Both the position numbers and the translations under genes were made by a program. Under the pieces are notes generated by a model, which was given only the letters and a program-made list of their open reading frames with translations, searched no databases and was not told where the DNA came from. DNA of 64,000 nt from Streptomyces sp. MBT53. Lineage in GTDB: Bacteria; Actinomycetota; Actinomycetes; Streptomycetales; Streptomycetaceae. Below are positions 45,902 to 55,200 of this stretch, piece after piece; the stretch's first letter is position 1; each line of letters begins with the position of its first letter. The DNA lies in NCBI RefSeq assembly GCF_016654115.1, contig NZ_JAEQAZ010000015.1:53506-117505 (forward strand), read 5' to 3'.

Positions 45902-47284
45902 ATGGCTTCCCTCTCGACGGCGAGCGCGGCTCTCACCGCGTTGCGCGAGGATCTGGTCGGCGACGTGTTCGCCCCGGGGGATCAGGGTTACGACGACGCC
46001 CGTGTCGTCTTCAACGCGATGATCGACCGGCGTCCCGCCGTGATCGCGCAGTGTGTGGACGAGGCGGATGTCGTACGGGCCGTACGCTTCGGGCGCGACC
46101 TGGACCTGCCGATCGCGGTGCGCGGCGGCGGCCACAGCGTCGCCGGCATGGCGCTGGGCGACGGGGCGCTCGTCGTGGACCTGCGCCATATGCGCGAGGT
46201 GACGGTCCATCCCGCGGCCCGGGCGGTACGGATCGCCGGCGGGGCCACCATGAGCGAACTGGACGGCGCGACCCAGGAGCACGGTCTCGCGACCACCGGC
46301 GGCCGGGTCTCCACGACCGGGGTCGGCGGCTTCGTCCTGGGCGGCGGCTCCGGCTGGCTGGACCGCGCCTTCGGCCTCTCCGTCGACAACCTGCTCGGCG
46401 TCGACCTGGTGACCGCCGACGCGACCGTGGTGCACGCGAGCGCCGAGGAGAACCCGGAGCTGTTCTGGGCCCTGCACGGCGGCGGCGGGAACTTCGGCAT
46501 CGCCACCGCGCTGACCCTGAGACTGCACGAACTGCCCGAGTTCTCCGTCGCGTTGATGATGTACGACCCCGAGCACGGCCCTGACGTGGTCCGCACCTAC
46601 CGCGAGATCATCGAGAACGGCCCGCAGGAGGCGAGCGGCGGAGTCATCTATCTCACCGGCCCGCCCGAGGAGTTCGTGCCCGAGCACCTGGTCGGCACGC
46701 GACTGTGTGGCGCTCTCATCACCTACGCCGGGGCGGAGGAGGACCTGCGCAAGCTGGCCCAGCCGCTGCTGGCGCTGCCGCACGAGATCGAGATCGTCAC
46801 CGCGCTGCCGTACACCCACTTCCAGACGATGCTCGACGACCCGCCGAACCTGCGGAACTACTGGTCGGCCGAGTATCTGACCGGCGCGCCCGACGAGTTC
46901 ACGGATGTCTTCTGCGCGCTCGGGGAGAGCATGCCGGTCCCCACCGGCACCCAGCACGTGCTGTTCCCGCTGGGCGGCGCCATCGCCTCCGGGCCCACCG
47001 AGTTCCCGGTGCCCTATCGGGACGCGCCCTGGGCCGTGCACCCCTTCGGCATCTGGGAGGACCCGGCCGACGACGAACGCTGCATCGCCTGGGTCAAGGA
47101 CGTCCGCGCCCGGGTCCAGCCCTGGAGCACCGGAGCGGTCTACCTCAACTTCGTCGGCGACGAGGGCACGGACCGCGTGACGGCGGGCCTGGGCGCCGAG
47201 AACACCCGGCGGCTCGCGGCCGTGAAGCGGGAGTACGACCCCGACAACGTTTTCCGCTTCAACCACAACATCGCGCCTGCCTAG
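45902..47284 (+). CDS. BBE-like FAD-linked oxidoreductase
   Basis: A 460-residue flavoprotein of the berberine-bridge-enzyme/PCMH family. FAD-binding elements: AVRGGGHSVAGMALGDGALVVDLRHM (His for covalent FAD in GGGHSVAG) and TTGGRVSTTGVGGFVLGGGSGWL; the usual Cys of bicovalent members (GxCxTVG) is Val, so attachment is likely via His only. The C-terminus has NVFRFNHNI, the BBE tail. No signal peptide. ATG 45902 follows AAGGGGGG. It may oxidise sugars or aromatic secondary metabolites; substrate unknown. The adjacent PucR regulator is 43 bp downstream. Confidence 0.88.
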   Translation: MASLSTASAALTALREDLVGDVFAPGDQGYDDARVVFNAMIDRRPAVIAQCVDEADVVRAVRFGRDLDLPIAVRGGGHSVAGMALGDGALVVDLRHMREVTVHPAARAVRIAGGATMSELDGATQEHGLATTGGRVSTTGVGGFVLGGGSGWLDRAFGLSVDNLLGVDLVTADATVVHASAEENPELFWALHGGGGNFGIATALTLRLHELPEFSVALMMYDPEHGPDVVRTYREIIENGPQEASGGVIYLTGPPEEFVPEHLVGTRLCGALITYAGAEEDLRKLAQPLLALPHEIEIVTALPYTHFQTMLDDPPNLRNYWSAEYLTGAPDEFTDVFCALGESMPVPTGTQHVLFPLGGAIASGPTEFPVPYRDAPWAVHPFGIWEDPADDERCIAWVKDVRARVQPWSTGAVYLNFVGDEGTDRVTAGLGAENTRRLAAVKREYDPDNVFRFNHNIAPA

Positions 47285-47327
47285 CCCGAGGTGTGCGGAG
47301 GGCATCCGCGCAGGTAGCGTCCGCTGC

Positions 47328-48974
47328 ATGGACAGCCGTACGGACAGCACATTCGACAGCCAGGGTGCCGGGATCACCGTTCAGCGGGCGCTGGAGCTGC
47401 CCGGGCTGCGCAGCGGGCTGCCGGAGATCCTGGCGGGCGCGGACCGGCTGCAGCGGACCGTGCGCTGGGTGCACGCGGGCGAGGTCCCGAACATCGCCTC
47501 CCTCCTCAAGGGCGGCGAACTCCTCCTGACCACGGGCTACGGCCTCGGCACGCGCCCGGCGGAGCAGCGCGCCTTCGTCCGCACCCTGGCCGAGCGGGGC
47601 ATCGCGGCCCTGGTCGTCGAACTCGGCCCGCGGTTCACCCGCCTCCCCGCCACCCTCGTCGAGACGGCCCGGGCGACCGGACTCCCGCTGGTCCAGCTGC
47701 ACCGCGAGGTGCCGTTCGTGGCAGTCACCGAGGAGATCCACACCGAGATCGTCAACGGCCACTACGCGCTCCTCCAGCAGGCCGAGGAGGTCCACCGCCG
47801 CTGCACGCAGGCCCTGCTGGGCGGCGGTGGAATCCCCCAAGTCCTGGGCATCCTGGCCGACTTCAGCGGCAACCCGGTCTTCCTGGAGACCCCGGACGGC
47901 CAACTCCTCTACGCCGCCGGGTCCGGACCCGAGGGCGCCGACCCGCTCCAGGTGTGGGAGGGGCTGCGCGGCCAGCACAAGGACGCCTCGCCGTCCGCCG
48001 GTTCGGTGCTGGTGGACGTGCCCGGGGGCGGTCCCGGCACGGGTTCGGTCCGCGCGCGGATCGTCCTCCTCCCGGTCCGCGCTCCCCTCGCCCCCGTGCA
48101 CCGCATCGCCGCCGAACGGGCCGCCGGCATCCTCGCCGTGGTCCTGATGCAGGCCCGCCAGGAGGAGGAGCTGGCGGCCCGCGGACGCGGCGATTTCCTC
48201 ACCGACCTCGCCGAGGGCCGTATCGCCGCCGAGGACGCCCCGGCCCAGGCCCGCGTGCTCGGCTTCAAGCCCGGCACCAGCCCGCTGCTGCCCGTGGTGA
48301 TGCGGCTGGGCGACGCGCTGACCGCACCCGGCGGCGGCTGGGCGGTCCTGGCCCGCGCGGTCGCGGAAGAGCTGGCCTCGGTGGGAGTCCCGGTCCTGCT
48401 GGGCGTACGACCGGTCGAGGGCCGGGTCCCCCTTCTCCTCGGCCTGCGCTCGGAGTCGGAACGGTCGGCGGTCGCGGACCGGGTCGCGGCGGCGCTGCGG
48501 GCGGGCGTGGAGCGGGCCGGGATGCAACGCCCGGGCGCGCAGCCGCCGATCGTGGTCGTCGGGGTGGCCGGCGGCTGGGCGGCGGCGTCGGCGGGGCTGC
48601 GGCACGCGGCCGAGACGGCGACGGCGGCCCAGGGCCTGTCCGACCGCCCCTGGTACGACGCCCGGCGCCTGGACATCGAGCTGCTGCTGTGGCGACTGCG
48701 CGACCACCCCGACCTGGCGGCCTTCGTGGACCGCGCGATCGGCCCGCTCCGCGACCACGACAACCGCTCGAAACCGCCCCTGCTGCCCACGCTGGAAACG
48801 TACTTGGCGCACGCGGGCCGCAAGGCGGAGACCGCCCGCGAACTGCACCTCAACCGGCAGACCCTCTACAACAGGCTCGCCCGCATCGGCGAGTTGCTGG
48901 GCACGGACCTCGAAGACCCCCAGACGGTACTGGCGTTGAGCCTCGCACTGCGAGCGCGCAGGCTGGTGCCCTGA
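47328..48974 (+). CDS. PucR-family transcriptional regulator
   Basis: A 548-residue activator-type regulator. N-terminal PucR domain (TVQRALELPGLRSGLPEILAGADRLQRTVRWVHAGEVPNIASLLKGGELLLTTGYGL), a middle GGDEF-like/linker region (about 300-420), and a C-terminal HTH of the CdaR/PucR type (AHAGRKAETARELHLNRQTLYNRLARIGELLG). Such proteins usually respond to purine, amino acid or aromatic metabolites. TAGCGT ends 7 nt before the ATG and no Shine-Dalgarno is seen, pointing to a leaderless messenger. Regulates perhaps the FAD oxidase gene before it. Confidence 0.9.
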   Translation: MDSRTDSTFDSQGAGITVQRALELPGLRSGLPEILAGADRLQRTVRWVHAGEVPNIASLLKGGELLLTTGYGLGTRPAEQRAFVRTLAERGIAALVVELGPRFTRLPATLVETARATGLPLVQLHREVPFVAVTEEIHTEIVNGHYALLQQAEEVHRRCTQALLGGGGIPQVLGILADFSGNPVFLETPDGQLLYAAGSGPEGADPLQVWEGLRGQHKDASPSAGSVLVDVPGGGPGTGSVRARIVLLPVRAPLAPVHRIAAERAAGILAVVLMQARQEEELAARGRGDFLTDLAEGRIAAEDAPAQARVLGFKPGTSPLLPVVMRLGDALTAPGGGWAVLARAVAEELASVGVPVLLGVRPVEGRVPLLLGLRSESERSAVADRVAAALRAGVERAGMQRPGAQPPIVVVGVAGGWAAASAGLRHAAETATAAQGLSDRPWYDARRLDIELLLWRLRDHPDLAAFVDRAIGPLRDHDNRSKPPLLPTLETYLAHAGRKAETARELHLNRQTLYNRLARIGELLGTDLEDPQTVLALSLALRARRLVP

Positions 48975-48986
48975 GTCCGCGGGCCG

Positions 48987-49499
48987 CTACGAGTTCTTCG
49001 CCGCCCGGGCCCGATGGGCCGCGACCGTCGTCCGGCTCGCGCACGCGTTGGAGCAGAACCGTCGGGTCCGGTTCCGTGACTGGTCCACGAAGTAGTTGCC
49101 GCATCCGGCCGCGGCGCAGCGCCCCAGCGTCACCGCCGGATCCCCGGCCGCGACCAGGGCGAGCTGGGCGGCGATCAGCTGACCGGCCCAGCGCTGGGCC
49201 GGAGTGCCGTTGCGGCTGAAATGGATGTGCCAGCCGCCGTCGTGGTCGGACAGGTGCATCTCGGGCGGATAGTCGCGCAGCAGGCGGTGCACGGCCTTGG
49301 GGGCGGCGCCGTCGACCGACTCCGCCAGGGCCGTGCGCACGAGGTCCGGCAGCTCGCCGTAATCGCCACCCGGCGGCGAAGTGACCTCGTGTTCCGTGAA
49401 GAACGCGGCGACCAGTTCGCCTTGTTCGTCGAGGGTCCCGGTATTGGCCAGCTCCACGGCCAGCCGCGTCACGTTCCCGATGTAGTCACCGTAGAGCAC
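48987..49499 (-). CDS. CGNR zinc-finger transcriptional regulator
   Basis: A 170-residue protein with an ABATE-type ligand domain followed by the C-terminal CGNR finger: CAAAGCGNYFVDQSRNRTRRFCSNACASRTTVAAHRAR (about residues 129-166); four Cys can bind zinc. The start is likely GTG 49499 (VLYGDYIGNVTRL), the family pattern, with AGGTGG 4 nt before; the ATG at 49538 would overlap the divergent gene's start codon. Divergent from the TPR-like gene and convergent with PucR (13 bp apart). Confidence 0.85.
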   Translation of the reverse strand: MLYGDYIGNVTRLAVELANTGTLDEQGELVAAFFTEHEVTSPPGGDYGELPDLVRTALAESVDGAAPKAVHRLLRDYPPEMHLSDHDGGWHIHFSRNGTPAQRWAGQLIAAQLALVAAGDPAVTLGRCAAAGCGNYFVDQSRNRTRRFCSNACASRTTVAAHRARAAKNS

Positions 49500-49529
49500 T
49501 TGACCACCTACGTCGCCGCTTCCTAATGT
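49500..49529 (+). promoter_or_regulatory. Promoter of the TPR-like gene, probably leaderless
   Basis: TTGACC (49500-49505) and TAATGT (49524-49529) are 18 bp apart on the plus strand; the ATG begins at 49537, about where transcription would start, so the transcript probably begins at or next to the start codon. Confidence 0.65.
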
Positions 49530-49536
49530 AGGCGTC

Positions 49537-50217
49537 ATGTTACCCGATGACACCTACACGGCCCGCCGCCTGTTTCTGCTCGGGGAGTGGGACGCCGCGC
49601 TCGCCGTCCTGGGCCCGGACACCGAACCCGAACTGCGCGCGGAGATCGCCGTAGACCGCTGGTTCTTCCGGATCGAGGGGCACGAGGAGGCCGAGAAGGC
49701 GGTCGAGGCGCTCGATCCCGCGTCGCCGACCCGTCACCTGCTCACGGGCCGACTGGCCTACAGCCGCCTGCTGTTCCGGCGCGACCCCCGCGCGGACGAC
49801 CGCGCCACGGCCGAGGCCGGCTACCGCGCGGCCGCCGAGAGCGGCGACGAGAAGCAGCGCGCCTGGGCCGAGTACCACCGGGCGGTCCTGCTGGACAACA
49901 TCGACGAGGACGCGGCCGGGGCCGTCCCGCTCTACGAGTCGGCTCTCACGATCGCGACGAAGACCGGTGACGGCCTCTTCGAGTCCTACATCATCCGCCA
50001 CCTCGCACCGCACAAGGAGCCCGCCGTGCGGATCGCGATGCTACGCCGCTCACTTCATCTGCGCGCCGCGCTCGGAGCCCGGCCCCAGACGGTCGCCTCG
50101 CAGGCCCTCCTCGCCGACAGCCTCCCCGAGGACGACCCGGAGCGCGCCGAGTTGATGCGCACCTTCCGTCCGGGCGCGGAAGAACTACGCATCGGCTGGC
50201 TGCTGTCGGAGAACTGA
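49537..50217 (+). CDS. TPR-like helical hypothetical protein
   Basis: A 226-residue soluble protein with no named family. It is almost entirely helical with repeats resembling TPRs: LFLLGEWDAALAVLGPD, AEIAVDRWFFRIEGHEEAEKAVEALD, RATAEAGYRAAAESGDEKQRAWAEYHRAVLLDNID, and GDGLFESYIIRHLAPH. No catalytic residues stand out. Translation begins at ATG 49537, eight bases past a TAATGT -10, without a Shine-Dalgarno. Its neighbour across the start is the CGNR regulator. Confidence 0.72.
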   Translation: MLPDDTYTARRLFLLGEWDAALAVLGPDTEPELRAEIAVDRWFFRIEGHEEAEKAVEALDPASPTRHLLTGRLAYSRLLFRRDPRADDRATAEAGYRAAAESGDEKQRAWAEYHRAVLLDNIDEDAAGAVPLYESALTIATKTGDGLFESYIIRHLAPHKEPAVRIAMLRRSLHLRAALGARPQTVASQALLADSLPEDDPERAELMRTFRPGAEELRIGWLLSEN

Positions 50218-50240
50218 TCCGCCGGGCCCGGACGCTCCGC

Positions 50241-51377
50241 TCAGGTCAACGGCAGCGGCTGGGTCAACTCGTCGTAGACACTCAGCACTTGGGCGACGGT
50301 CTCGTCCTCGGTGGGCCAGGTGGACGCCTGCCGGACGCCCTTCTCCCGGAGCAGTTCCCGGCGTTCGGGGTCGCGGAGCAGGCGGGTGACCGCGTCGGAG
50401 AGGGCCTTGGCATCGCCGTAGGGCACGAGTTCGGCGGCGTCGCCGACGAGTTCGGGGATGCCGCCGACGGCGGTGGCGACGAGCGGGACGCGCGCGTGGA
50501 GGGCCTCCTGCGCGATCACCGAGCGGGACTCCCAACTGCTGGGCAGGAGTGCGAGGTCGGCGGCGGCGAGCAGTTCACCCACGTCGTCGCGGCGCCCGAT
50601 GAGCCGGACCGGAAGTTCCTCGTCCTCGATCCGCCGCTGCAACTCGGCCCGCAGCGGCCCCTCCCCCGCGATCACGAGCAGCGGGGTCGGATCGTGGCGG
50701 CACCAGCCGCGCGAGGCGTCCAGGAGGGTGTCGTAGCCGCGCTGCCGGTCGAGCGAGCCGACGGCGACGAGCAACGGGCGGTCGGCGGTGCCGAGTTCGG
50801 CGCGGAGCTTGGGGCGCAGCCGGTCGGGATCCTCGTGCTCGACGGCCTTGCGCGGCCCCGGCAGCGCGACGGCGGCGAGCCGCGCGTCCCGGGCGCCGGT
50901 CCGCCGCGCCCGGTCGACGAGATCGGACGTGGCCCCCAGCACGACGACCGCAGCCTTCACGACCCGCCGCTCCAGAAGCCGCAGCAGATGGGCGCGCGCC
51001 CCTTCGACTTGGGCGCGGTCGTGCCAGGTGACCACGAGGGGCGTACGACGGCCGCTGAGCGCGAGGACGGCGCGGAAGGAGGCGTGCAGTCCGTGCGCGT
51101 GCACCAGGTCGGCGTCGGCGCAGGCGGCTCGCAGCGCGGCCACGGAGGACGGGTCGCTGCTGCGCGGGACGTACACGTGTTCGGCGCCGGCACCCGTGAA
51201 GTCGTAGGTGTGATCGGCCTCGACGGGGGCGCACACCGTGACCCGCACGCCCCGCGCGACGAGCCCGGAGGCCAGGGAGCGCACATGCGCGCTGCTGGCG
51301 GCGTTGCCCCCGCCGAGCACCTGCACGGTGCGCAGCGGCGACTGGCCGTGCGGTGAGTGGCTGCTCACGGGGGTCAC
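50241..51377 (-). CDS. GT4-family glycosyltransferase
   Basis: A 378-residue GT-B glycosyltransferase. N-terminal acceptor domain starts RTVQVLGGGNAASSAHVRSLASGLVARGVRVTVCAPVE; the C-terminal donor domain has LLVAVGSLDRQRGYDTLLDAS, IAGEGPLRAEL, and the GT4 E-x7-E block SWESRSVIAQEALHARVPLVATAVGGIPELV. No signal peptide. The frame is open to 51560; GTG 51377 has AGGAG 10 nt upstream. Donor and acceptor unknown. Its position upstream of recN-type genes is common in Streptomyces; steA- and mctB-like genes that I recall near here in some relatives are absent. Confidence 0.86.
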   Translation of the reverse strand: MTPVSSHSPHGQSPLRTVQVLGGGNAASSAHVRSLASGLVARGVRVTVCAPVEADHTYDFTGAGAEHVYVPRSSDPSSVAALRAACADADLVHAHGLHASFRAVLALSGRRTPLVVTWHDRAQVEGARAHLLRLLERRVVKAAVVVLGATSDLVDRARRTGARDARLAAVALPGPRKAVEHEDPDRLRPKLRAELGTADRPLLVAVGSLDRQRGYDTLLDASRGWCRHDPTPLLVIAGEGPLRAELQRRIEDEELPVRLIGRRDDVGELLAAADLALLPSSWESRSVIAQEALHARVPLVATAVGGIPELVGDAAELVPYGDAKALSDAVTRLLRDPERRELLREKGVRQASTWPTEDETVAQVLSVYDELTQPLPLT

Positions 51378-51604
51378 GTGGCCGGGGCTCCTGGTTCGGC
51401 GACGGGCGGTCACGAAGAAAGTACAGAAGGATCGTGCGGTGGGGGTGTACCGCACGCTTCCTACGCGTTCCAACTCAAGGATGCCAGTACGTACGGGTGT
51501 TCCGACAACGCGGAAAAGCCCGGAGGCCGAACGAAAGGGCAACACGGGCGGGGATGTCACCCGTACGAGTGAGGAGCGCGTACCTCCTGAACGACGAACC
51601 CGCC

Positions 51605-53335
51605 CTAGCCGTCCGCCCTCGCCGTCGCCAGCAGCTCCTCCGCGTGGGCACGGGCCGTCTCCGAGTCCTCCTGGCCGGCCAGCATCCGGGACAACTCCCG
51701 TACCCGTTCCTCGCCTTCGAGGACCTTCACGCCGGAACGGGTCACGGACCCGTCGTTGGTCTTCTCCACCAGCAGCTGCCGGTCGGCGAAGGCCGCCACC
51801 TGGGGCAGGTGCGTGACGACCACGACCTGTGCGGTCTTCGCGAGCTTCGCGAGCCGCCGCCCGATCTCGACCGCCGCCTTGCCGCCGACACCGGCGTCGA
51901 CCTCGTCGAAGAGATACGTCGGCACGGGGTCCGTCCCCGCGAACACGACCTCCACGGCCAGCATCACGCGCGACAGCTCACCGCCGGACGCGCCCTTGGC
52001 GATGGGCCGCGGCGGAGCACCGGGATGCGGGGCGAGCAGCAGCTCGACCTCGTCGACGCCCGAAGGACCGTAGGCGACCGCGCGCCCGCCGACCTCCACG
52101 CCCTCCGGGTCCTCGGTCTGCCGGATCTCGAACGACACGCGCGCGTGCGGCATCGCGAGGGACGCCAGCTCGGCGGTGACGGCCGCGGCGAACCGCTCGG
52201 CGGCCTCCGTCCGCGCGTCGGTCAACGCCTGCGCCAGGCCGCCCAGTTCGGCCCGCAACGCGTCCCGCTCGGCGGTCAGCTCGTCGATCCGCTCGTCGTC
52301 GCCGTCGAGTTCGGTCAGCCGCGCGGCCCCCTGCTCGGCGTACGCGAGCACGGCCGCGATGTCCTTGCCGTACTTCCGCGTGAGCGCGTTGAGGGCGGCC
52401 CGCCGCTCCTCCACCGCGGCCAGCCGCAGCGGATCGGCGTCCAGGTCGTCGGCGTAGCCCGCCAGCTCCCCCGCCACATCGCCCAGCAGGATGCCGATCT
52501 CACCGATCCGGTCGGTGAGCGAGGCCAGCGCCGAGTCGTGCGACCGTACGGCCTCCAGGGCCCGCTGCGCACCCGCGACGAGGGTCGCCGCGTCGATGCC
52601 CTCCGGGTCCTCGGGGTTGCCGGCCAGCGCGGCATGAGCGACCGTCGCGGCCGACGCCAGCGCCTCCGCGTGCCCGAGCCGCTCGGCCTCGGCGGCGAGT
52701 TCCACGTCCTCCCCGGCCCGCGGCTCCACGCCCGCGATCTCGTCGAGGCCGTAGCGCAGCATGTCGGCTTCCTGGGCCCGCTCCCGCGCGCGCGTGGTGA
52801 TCTCGTCCAGCTCGACGGCGACCGCCCGCAGCCGCCGGTAAGCCTCCGCGTACTTGGCCAGCGGCCCGGTGACGGCGTCCCCGGCGTACCTGTCGAGCGC
52901 CTGCCGCTGCCGGGACTGCTTCAACAGCCCCTGCTGGTCGGTCTGCCCGTGCACGGCGACCAGCTCGTCGGCCAGCTCCGCGAGCACGCCCACCGGCACG
53001 GAACGCCCGCCCAGGTGCGCCCGGGACCGCCCCTCGGCGGAAACGGTACGGCTGATGAGCAGCGTCCCGTCCTCCAGCTCGGCCCCGGCCTCCTCGGCGC
53101 GCAGCACGGCGGAGCCGCCCGGAGGGACGGAGATCCGCCCCTCCACGACCGCGTTCTTCGCCCCGATCCGCACCAGCGCCGGGTCCGCCCGCCCACCGAG
53201 CAACAACCCGAGACTGGTGACGACCATGGTCTTGCCCGCACCCGTCTCACCCGTGACAGCGGTGAACCCCGGCGACAGCTCGACGACAGCGTCGTCGATG
53301 ACTCCGAGCGACCGTATCCGCATCTCTTCCAGCAC
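51605..53335 (-). CDS. recN: DNA repair protein RecN
   Basis: A 576-residue SMC-like ATPase for double-strand-break repair. Walker A GETGAGKTMVVTSLG (about residues 30-44), coiled-coil arms from about 150-360, ABC signature ASGGELSRVMLAVEVV (about 427-442), and Walker B TYLFDEVDAGVGGKAA (about 448-463). GTG 53335 (VLEEMRIRSLG) has AAGG 8 nt upstream; the earlier start at 53497 is not a likely one. Followed on the minus strand by no close gene (the GT4 gene is 227 bp beyond); the upstream neighbours nadK and tlyA form a linked group. Confidence 0.96.
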   Translation of the reverse strand: MLEEMRIRSLGVIDDAVVELSPGFTAVTGETGAGKTMVVTSLGLLLGGRADPALVRIGAKNAVVEGRISVPPGGSAVLRAEEAGAELEDGTLLISRTVSAEGRSRAHLGGRSVPVGVLAELADELVAVHGQTDQQGLLKQSRQRQALDRYAGDAVTGPLAKYAEAYRRLRAVAVELDEITTRARERAQEADMLRYGLDEIAGVEPRAGEDVELAAEAERLGHAEALASAATVAHAALAGNPEDPEGIDAATLVAGAQRALEAVRSHDSALASLTDRIGEIGILLGDVAGELAGYADDLDADPLRLAAVEERRAALNALTRKYGKDIAAVLAYAEQGAARLTELDGDDERIDELTAERDALRAELGGLAQALTDARTEAAERFAAAVTAELASLAMPHARVSFEIRQTEDPEGVEVGGRAVAYGPSGVDEVELLLAPHPGAPPRPIAKGASGGELSRVMLAVEVVFAGTDPVPTYLFDEVDAGVGGKAAVEIGRRLAKLAKTAQVVVVTHLPQVAAFADRQLLVEKTNDGSVTRSGVKVLEGEERVRELSRMLAGQEDSETARAHAEELLATARADG

Positions 53336-53394
53336 GGTGAAGACCTTACGAGGTAGGGCGGGAGAAGCGCGAGGCACCCTGTCACCCGGGGGAG

Positions 53395-53490
53395 GGAAGC
53401 GCCCCAAAGGGGCGCGGGGCTGTATCGATTTGCGGCTCCGCCGCGTGGGCGCGCTCAGCCCCCACTCAGCCGCGCTTAGTGAGGAGCCCC
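53395..53490. repeat. REP-like palindromic intergenic element
   Basis: GCGCCCC-AAA-GGGGCGC (53399-53415) followed by a second hairpin GCGGC-TCC-GCCGC (53432-53444) and CAGCCCCCACTCAGCCGCGC. This mosaic (GGGGCGCGGGGCTGT then CGGCTCCGCCGCG) is a common intergenic motif in Streptomyces chromosomes and is GC-skewed unlike coding DNA. It lies between recN and nadK; its tail reaches the nadK stop. Confidence 0.65.
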
Positions 53491-54381
53491 CCGCCACCCC
53501 GAAACAGGCAACGCGAACTTCGCAACAAGCCGATCCGTGAACGACGCATGGTGCAGCCGAGCAAGCCGCACAGGCACAGCCCCCCTGCGCACCTCAACCC
53601 GAGCCCCAGCAGGCAGTTCCACAGTCCGCCGCCCGTCACACCACAACACCCCCGGAGGAATGTGCGGCAACACTTCGACGGCCAGCACAGAATCCGGCGA
53701 GGTCACCAACGGCTTCGCGAACAGCGCGTGCGCACTGATCGGCACCATCAACAACGCCTCCACCTCGGGCCACACCACAGGCCCACCGGCAGAGAAGGCG
53801 TAAGCGGTCGACCCGGTAGGCGTCGCACAAACGATCCCATCGCACCCGAACCCCGTCACCGGGCGCCCGTCGATCTCCAGCACGACTTCCAGCAGTTTCT
53901 CGGCGCCGGCCTTCTGCACCGCCGCCTCGTTCAAAGCCCAGTCCGTGTGCACGATGTTGCCGTTCTTGTGCACGACGACATCGACGGTCATCCGCTCCTC
54001 GACCTCGTAGGCCCGGGTGACCACCCGGTCCACGACCTTGTCGAGATCGTCCCGCTCGGCCTCCGCGAGGAATCCCACGCTGCCGAGGTTGACGCCGAGC
54101 ATCGGCACCCCGGACGCGCGTGCGAACTCCGCGCCGCGCAGCAGCGTGCCGTCGCCGCCGAGGACGATGAGCAGTTCGCAGCCCTCGAGGCACTGCGGGG
54201 TGGCCTCGGTGACCGTCTCCACCTCGTCGGGCAACGGCAGGTCGCGTGCCTCGTACTCCAGGACCCGCACTCCGATGCCGGACTGCAACAACCCCTTGAC
54301 GACCAGTTCGGCACTCCGGATCGCCGCGGGGCGACCCGTGTGCGCGAGGAGGAAAACAGTACGAGCTCGGTTCTGTGTCAA
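53476..54381 (-). CDS. nadK: NAD kinase
   Basis: A 301-residue ATP/NAD kinase giving NADP. Hallmarks: LLIVLGGDGTLLRGAE (GGDGT near residue 75), NLGSVGFLAEAE, and CATPTGSTAYAFSAGGPVV (about 185-203). It starts with TTG 54381, a rare start supported by the four-base overlap TTGA with the tlyA stop and by the family N-terminus TQNRARTVFLLAHTGR. Ordered tlyA-nadK-recN as in Mycobacterium tuberculosis. Confidence 0.96.
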   Translation of the reverse strand: MTQNRARTVFLLAHTGRPAAIRSAELVVKGLLQSGIGVRVLEYEARDLPLPDEVETVTEATPQCLEGCELLIVLGGDGTLLRGAEFARASGVPMLGVNLGSVGFLAEAERDDLDKVVDRVVTRAYEVEERMTVDVVVHKNGNIVHTDWALNEAAVQKAGAEKLLEVVLEIDGRPVTGFGCDGIVCATPTGSTAYAFSAGGPVVWPEVEALLMVPISAHALFAKPLVTSPDSVLAVEVLPHIPPGVLWCDGRRTVELPAGARVEVRRGAVPVRLARLHHASFTDRLVAKFALPVSGWRGAPH

Positions 54382-55193
54382 CGCGGCCCCTCCGCCACTG
54401 CACGGTCAACATCGGCCGGGTCCAGTTCGGGTGCGCCGGCCCGCAGCCACAGAAAGTACTCGACATTCCCGGACGGCCCGGGCAGTGGGCTGGCGGTCAC
54501 GCCCTGCACCCCGAGCCCCGACTCGGCCGCCCGCCGGGCGACTCCGCGCACGGCCTCGGCCCGTAGTTCCGGGCTGCGTACGACACCGCCGCTCCCCAGC
54601 CTTTCCTTCCCCACCTCGAACTGCGGCTTGACCATCATCACCAGGTCCGCGTCCGGCTTCGTGCACCGCGCCAGGGCGGGCAGCACCAGTCCGAGCGGGA
54701 TGAAGGACAGATCCCCCACGACAAGATCCACAGGCTCCCCATCGATCGCTTCAAGCGTCAACTCGCGTACGTTCGTACGGTCCTTGACGGTGACGCGTTC
54801 ATCGCTCTGCAGAGACCACGCGAGTTGTCCGTACCCGACGTCGACCGCCACGACCTGCGCGGCCCCGGCCCGCAGCAGGACATCGGTGAAGCCTCCGGTG
54901 GACGCGCCGGCGTCCAGCGCCCGCCGCCCCTCGATCACGAGCCCCTGGGGCACGAAGACCTCCAGGGCGCCCGCGAGCTTGTGGCCGCCCCGCGACACGT
55001 AGTCGGGGTCGTCGTCATCCGCCACGACGACGATGGCCGCCGCCGTCTCCACCTGGGTGGCGGGCTTGGTCGCGACCGTCTTGCCGACGGTGACCCGCCC
55101 TGCGGCGATCAACTGGCTCGCGTGCTCCCGCGAGCGCGCGAGCTTCCGCCGCACCAGCTCGGCGTCGAGACGTCGGCGTGCCACTCCTGCCAC
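54378..55193 (-). CDS. tlyA: TlyA-family rRNA 2'-O-methyltransferase (haemolysin A family)
   Basis: A 271-residue enzyme that methylates 16S and 23S rRNA at ribose 2'-OH. S4 domain ARRRLDAELVRRKLARSREHASQLIAAGRV (about 4-33), YVSRGGHKLAGAL, SAM motif ALDAGASTGGFTDVLLRAG (about 88-106), and the FtsJ-like core DLVVGDLSFIPLGLVLPAL. GTG 55193 has AGGAG 11 nt upstream and follows the small acidic gene by 7 bp. In mycobacteria the same activity gives capreomycin sensitivity. Confidence 0.94.
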   Translation of the reverse strand: MAGVARRRLDAELVRRKLARSREHASQLIAAGRVTVGKTVATKPATQVETAAAIVVVADDDDPDYVSRGGHKLAGALEVFVPQGLVIEGRRALDAGASTGGFTDVLLRAGAAQVVAVDVGYGQLAWSLQSDERVTVKDRTNVRELTLEAIDGEPVDLVVGDLSFIPLGLVLPALARCTKPDADLVMMVKPQFEVGKERLGSGGVVRSPELRAEAVRGVARRAAESGLGVQGVTASPLPGPSGNVEYFLWLRAGAPELDPADVDRAVAEGPR

Positions 55194-55200
55194 GTTCGGT

